Source of the DNA: Mycobacterium heckeshornense
GTDB lineage: Bacteria; Actinomycetota; Actinomycetes; Mycobacteriales; Mycobacteriaceae
Reading direction: 5' to 3'
Length of the DNA stretch: 64,000 nt
Assembly: GCF_016592155.1 (NCBI RefSeq)
Contig: NZ_AP024237.1
Span: 2,542,001-2,606,000, forward strand
Below the pieces are notes generated by a model. That model had not been told where the DNA came from, did not search any database, and saw only the letters and a program-made list of their open reading frames with translations. A program made the position numbers and the translations under genes. Below, piece by piece: positions 61,481 through 64,000 of the stretch (position 1 is its first letter; every line of letters starts with the position of its first letter).

Positions 61481-62701
61481 CTACGGCCGCCAGCCGACGG
61501 ACTCGGCCCAGTTCCAGGCTCGACGGTAGGCGTCGCGAAGCCAGGGCTCCTTGGCCTCGTTGTACTCGGCGATGCTGCCGTCGGCGGGCAGTGATGCCGC
61601 GGCTTTCTGCTTGACGGTCAGATACTCGGTGAGCGCATCGGGGTTAGCGGTCAGCCAGTCGACGAAGAGCAGCGCGAACTGCTGGTTGGGCCAGCCGTCG
61701 ACTCGCAGATGAACGCAGGTGGGTCGACCCGGGTCGGCGGAGCCGTGAACCCGCTTGTGCCACAAAGCAGCATCGTTGCGGTGGTCGTGATGCGGGACAG
61801 TGCTTCGAGCATCGGGTTTGGCGATGTCACTGCGTATATCGTCGATGCGGGGATAGCCGGCGGACAGCAACGCATCAGCCAGCTCGTCGGCCACAGCCAG
61901 CGACTCGACGGTGATTTGAATATCGATGACGTCCTTGGCGTCCAGGCCCGGCACCGCGGTCGACCCGATGTGGTCGACCCGCATGGCCTTGCCGCCGCAC
62001 GCGGCCACCAACCGGGCGACGATGCGCCGCGCCTGTTCCGGCCACGTCGGATCCGCCGGTGTCAGCCGCACGGGTTGGCGCACGGCGTGCCGGGCGGTGA
62101 GATTGCGTGCGAACGGGGCTATCCGGTGGTTCCACACGTCGCTGGCTAGCTGCGCCAGCACCGCCATGCTGCCGGAGTTGTCCAGCCAGATGTCGGCGAC
62201 GGCGCGCCGCTGCTCGTCGCTGGCCTGCGCCGCGATGCGGGCGCGAACGTCGTCTTCGGCCATGCCGCGTTGGTCGACCAGCCGGCGCACTCGCAACTCG
62301 GCGTCGGCGTGCACCACGACAACCAGCGGGAAAAGCGGTGCCATCCCGGATTCGACCAGCAGCGGAATGTCTTCCACGACGACCGCGTCGTCGGGGACAC
62401 CGGCGATGATCTCCTCGCGACGCCTGGCCACTAGCGGATGAACGATCCCGTTGAGGGTCTTGCGTGCGTCGTCGTCTTGAAACGCCTTGGCAGCCAACGC
62501 CTGTCGATTCAGCGACCGGTCGGGCAGCAGAATGTCGTCACCAAACGCATTGACGAGCGCCGACAGTCCCTCAGTTCCCGGTTCGACCACCTCGCGGGCG
62601 ATCACGTCGGCGTCGACGACGATCCCGCCACACTGCTGAAACGTGGCGGTTACTGCCGACTTCCCGGCGCCGATGCCACCGGTCAGCCCGATCCGAAGCA
62701 T
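61481..62701 (-). CDS. coaE: Dephospho-CoA kinase fused to a GrpB-like domain
   Basis: Last step of CoA synthesis. The 406-residue protein has an N-terminal kinase (about 1-200; P-loop GLTGGIGAGKS, VIAREVVEPG, IVHPLVARRREE). A C-terminal GrpB/UPF0157 nucleotidyltransferase-like domain (about 205-400) reads VDHIGSTAVPGLDAKDVID and HLRVDGWPNQQFALLF. The fusion is standard in mycobacteria, where the second domain aids folding. ATG 62701 lies 6 bases after the rpsA stop. Confidence 0.96.
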   Translation of the reverse strand: MLRIGLTGGIGAGKSAVTATFQQCGGIVVDADVIAREVVEPGTEGLSALVNAFGDDILLPDRSLNRQALAAKAFQDDDARKTLNGIVHPLVARRREEIIAGVPDDAVVVEDIPLLVESGMAPLFPLVVVVHADAELRVRRLVDQRGMAEDDVRARIAAQASDEQRRAVADIWLDNSGSMAVLAQLASDVWNHRIAPFARNLTARHAVRQPVRLTPADPTWPEQARRIVARLVAACGGKAMRVDHIGSTAVPGLDAKDVIDIQITVESLAVADELADALLSAGYPRIDDIRSDIAKPDARSTVPHHDHRNDAALWHKRVHGSADPGRPTCVHLRVDGWPNQQFALLFVDWLTANPDALTEYLTVKQKAAASLPADGSIAEYNEAKEPWLRDAYRRAWNWAESVGWRP

Positions 62702-62707
62702 CGCCAG

Positions 62708-64000
62708 TTAGGCACTGCCGGCGAGTTTCTCCCGAAGGGCGGCCAGTTGGGCGTCGCTGGCCAGCGACCCGCCAGTCGGCTCCTCAGACGAAGGCGTGCC
62801 TCCGTTGGCCTGCTGCTGTTCGGCGCCGGCCGCGGCCGCGGCAGCGGCCTCGGCGGCGGCGAACTTCTCCATCTGCGCGGTATGCATCTTGTGCCGGCGC
62901 TCGGCCTCGGCGTAGCGGGCTTCCCATTCGGCGCGCTGTTTTTCGTATCCCTCGAGCCATTCGTTGCTTTCGGGGTCGAAGCCCTCGGGGAAGATGTAGT
63001 TGCCGTGCTCGTCGTAGGAATCGGCCATGCCGTACTTGGCCGGATCGAACTCTTCGGTGTAGTCCTCGTTGGCCTGTTTCAGCGACAGCGAGATGCGGCG
63101 GCGTTCCAGGTCGATGTCGATGACCTTGACCATCACCTCATCACCGACGCCGACCACCTGATCGGCGACCTCGATGTGCCGCTCGGAAAGCTCGGAGATG
63201 TGCACCAGGCCTTCGATGCCCTCCTCCACGCGGACGAACGCGCCGAACGGCACCAGCTTGGTGACCTTGCCCGGCACGATCTGGCCGATGGCGTGGGTAC
63301 GGGCGAAGTGTCGCCACGGGTCTTCCTGAGTCGCCTTGAGCGACAAGGAAACCCGCTCGCGGTCCATGTCGACGTCGAGCACCTCGACGGTGACCTCGTC
63401 GCCGACCTGCACCACCTCGGAGGGATGGTCGATGTGCTTCCAGCTCAACTCGGAGACGTGCACCAGGCCGTCCACCCCGCCAAGGTCGACGAACGCGCCG
63501 AAGTTGACGATCGACGACACCACACCCTTGCGGATCGCGCCCTTTTGCAGCTGGTTGAGGAATTCGCTGCGCACCTCCGACTGCGTCTGCTCGAGCCAGG
63601 CGCGGCGGGAGAGCACCACATTGTTGCGGTTCTTGTCCAGCTCGATGATCTTGGCCTCGAGTTCCTTGCCGATGTAGGGCTGCAGGTCACGCACCCGGCG
63701 CATCTCGACCAGCGACGCCGGCAGGAATCCACGCAGCCCGATGTCGAGGATCAGCCCACCCTTGACGACCTCGATGACGGTGCCCTTGACCGCCTCATCC
63801 TTCTCCTTGAGCGCTTCGATCGTGCCCCAGGCCCGCTCGTACTGGGCGCGTTTCTTCGACAGGATCAGCCGGCCTTCTTTGTCCTCCTTGGTGAGAACCA
63901 GGGCCTCGACCTTGTCGCCGACCTTGACCACTTCGTGCGGGTCGACGTCGTGCTTGATGGACAGCTCGCGGGACGGGATGACACCTTCGGTCTTGTAGCC
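62708..64000 (-). CDS. rpsA: 30S ribosomal protein S1, C-terminal part (5' end outside)
   Basis: At least 430 residues of S1 with S1-type RNA-binding repeats: GYKTEGVIPSRELSIK at the window edge, GLILDIGLRGFLPASL, SSIVNFGAFVDLGGVDGLVHVSEL and LVPFGAFVRVEEGIEGLVHISEL. A low-complexity Glu/Ala-rich tail ends REKLAGSA. It brings mRNA to the ribosome, and mycobacterial RpsA also takes part in trans-translation. The start lies beyond position 64000. Confidence 0.97.
   Translation of the reverse strand, partial: GYKTEGVIPSRELSIKHDVDPHEVVKVGDKVEALVLTKEDKEGRLILSKKRAQYERAWGTIEALKEKDEAVKGTVIEVVKGGLILDIGLRGFLPASLVEMRRVRDLQPYIGKELEAKIIELDKNRNNVVLSRRAWLEQTQSEVRSEFLNQLQKGAIRKGVVSSIVNFGAFVDLGGVDGLVHVSELSWKHIDHPSEVVQVGDEVTVEVLDVDMDRERVSLSLKATQEDPWRHFARTHAIGQIVPGKVTKLVPFGAFVRVEEGIEGLVHISELSERHIEVADQVVGVGDEVMVKVIDIDLERRRISLSLKQANEDYTEEFDPAKYGMADSYDEHGNYIFPEGFDPESNEWLEGYEKQRAEWEARYAEAERRHKMHTAQMEKFAAAEAAAAAAAGAEQQQANGGTPSSEEPTGGSLASDAQLAALREKLAGSA

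Overview
The window is mycobacterial chromosome. Codon use is GC-rich. Gene order follows the M. tuberculosis block rpsA (Rv1630) to recN (Rv1696), read in reverse, almost gene for gene. Many coding sequences overlap by 1-4 bases, and several starts look leaderless. The 16S rRNA gene carries the long helix 18 of slow-growing mycobacteria, yet this rRNA operon sits directly downstream of tyrS. That site normally holds the second (rrnB-type) operon of rapid growers. The best reading is a slow-growing species with an additional rrn operon (M. celatum is one described example); the species cannot be fixed from the window.

Layout. 1-5260 (minus): recN start, nadK, tlyA, a small Rv1693-like gene, a HAD phosphatase and an Rv1691-like gene broken by a 1,248-bp IS3-family element. 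5335-10773 (minus): rrn terminator hairpins, 5S, 23S, spacer, 16S, leader and promoter. 10814-18189: tyrS, mpg, a divergent ABC exporter plus TetR cassette, a Trm112-like protein and a fused hydrolase/acyl-CoA ligase. 18387-26764 (minus): the full arginine operon argC-J-B-D-F-R-G-H behind an ARG-box-like site. 26884-35748 (mostly minus): pheST, a rhomboid-like membrane protein, an adenylate cyclase, an MpaB-type oxygenase (plus), an rRNA methyltransferase and rplT-rpmI-infC behind an attenuator-like leader. 36114-49543: lysX, a membrane esterase, a DUF2127 protein, uvrA, a metallo-hydrolase, an Lnt-like protein, a universal stress protein and a mannosyltransferase. 49565-64000: an MFS transporter, uvrB, a PknF-like kinase divergent from an FHA-ABC exporter, a DUF402 protein, three adjacent single-domain LigD genes (PE, LIG, POL), a small exported protein, coaE and rpsA (5' end outside).

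Themes. DNA repair is dense: recN, mpg, uvrA, uvrB and split LigD. uvrA, and less perfectly uvrB and mpg, have the RecA-independent damage promoter architecture placed so that transcripts would start at the start codon. Translation genes are equally dense (rRNAs, tyrS, pheST, infC-rpmI-rplT, lysX, rpsA, tlyA). Differences from M. tuberculosis are the extra rrn operon, absence of lprJ, absence of the pks10-to-Rv1682 block between argH and Rv1683, absence of PE17 and PE_PGRS30, an added Lnt-like gene, a relocated and re-oriented kinase/FHA-ABC pair and the LigD gene trio. I see no CRISPR array, prophage or tRNA gene.
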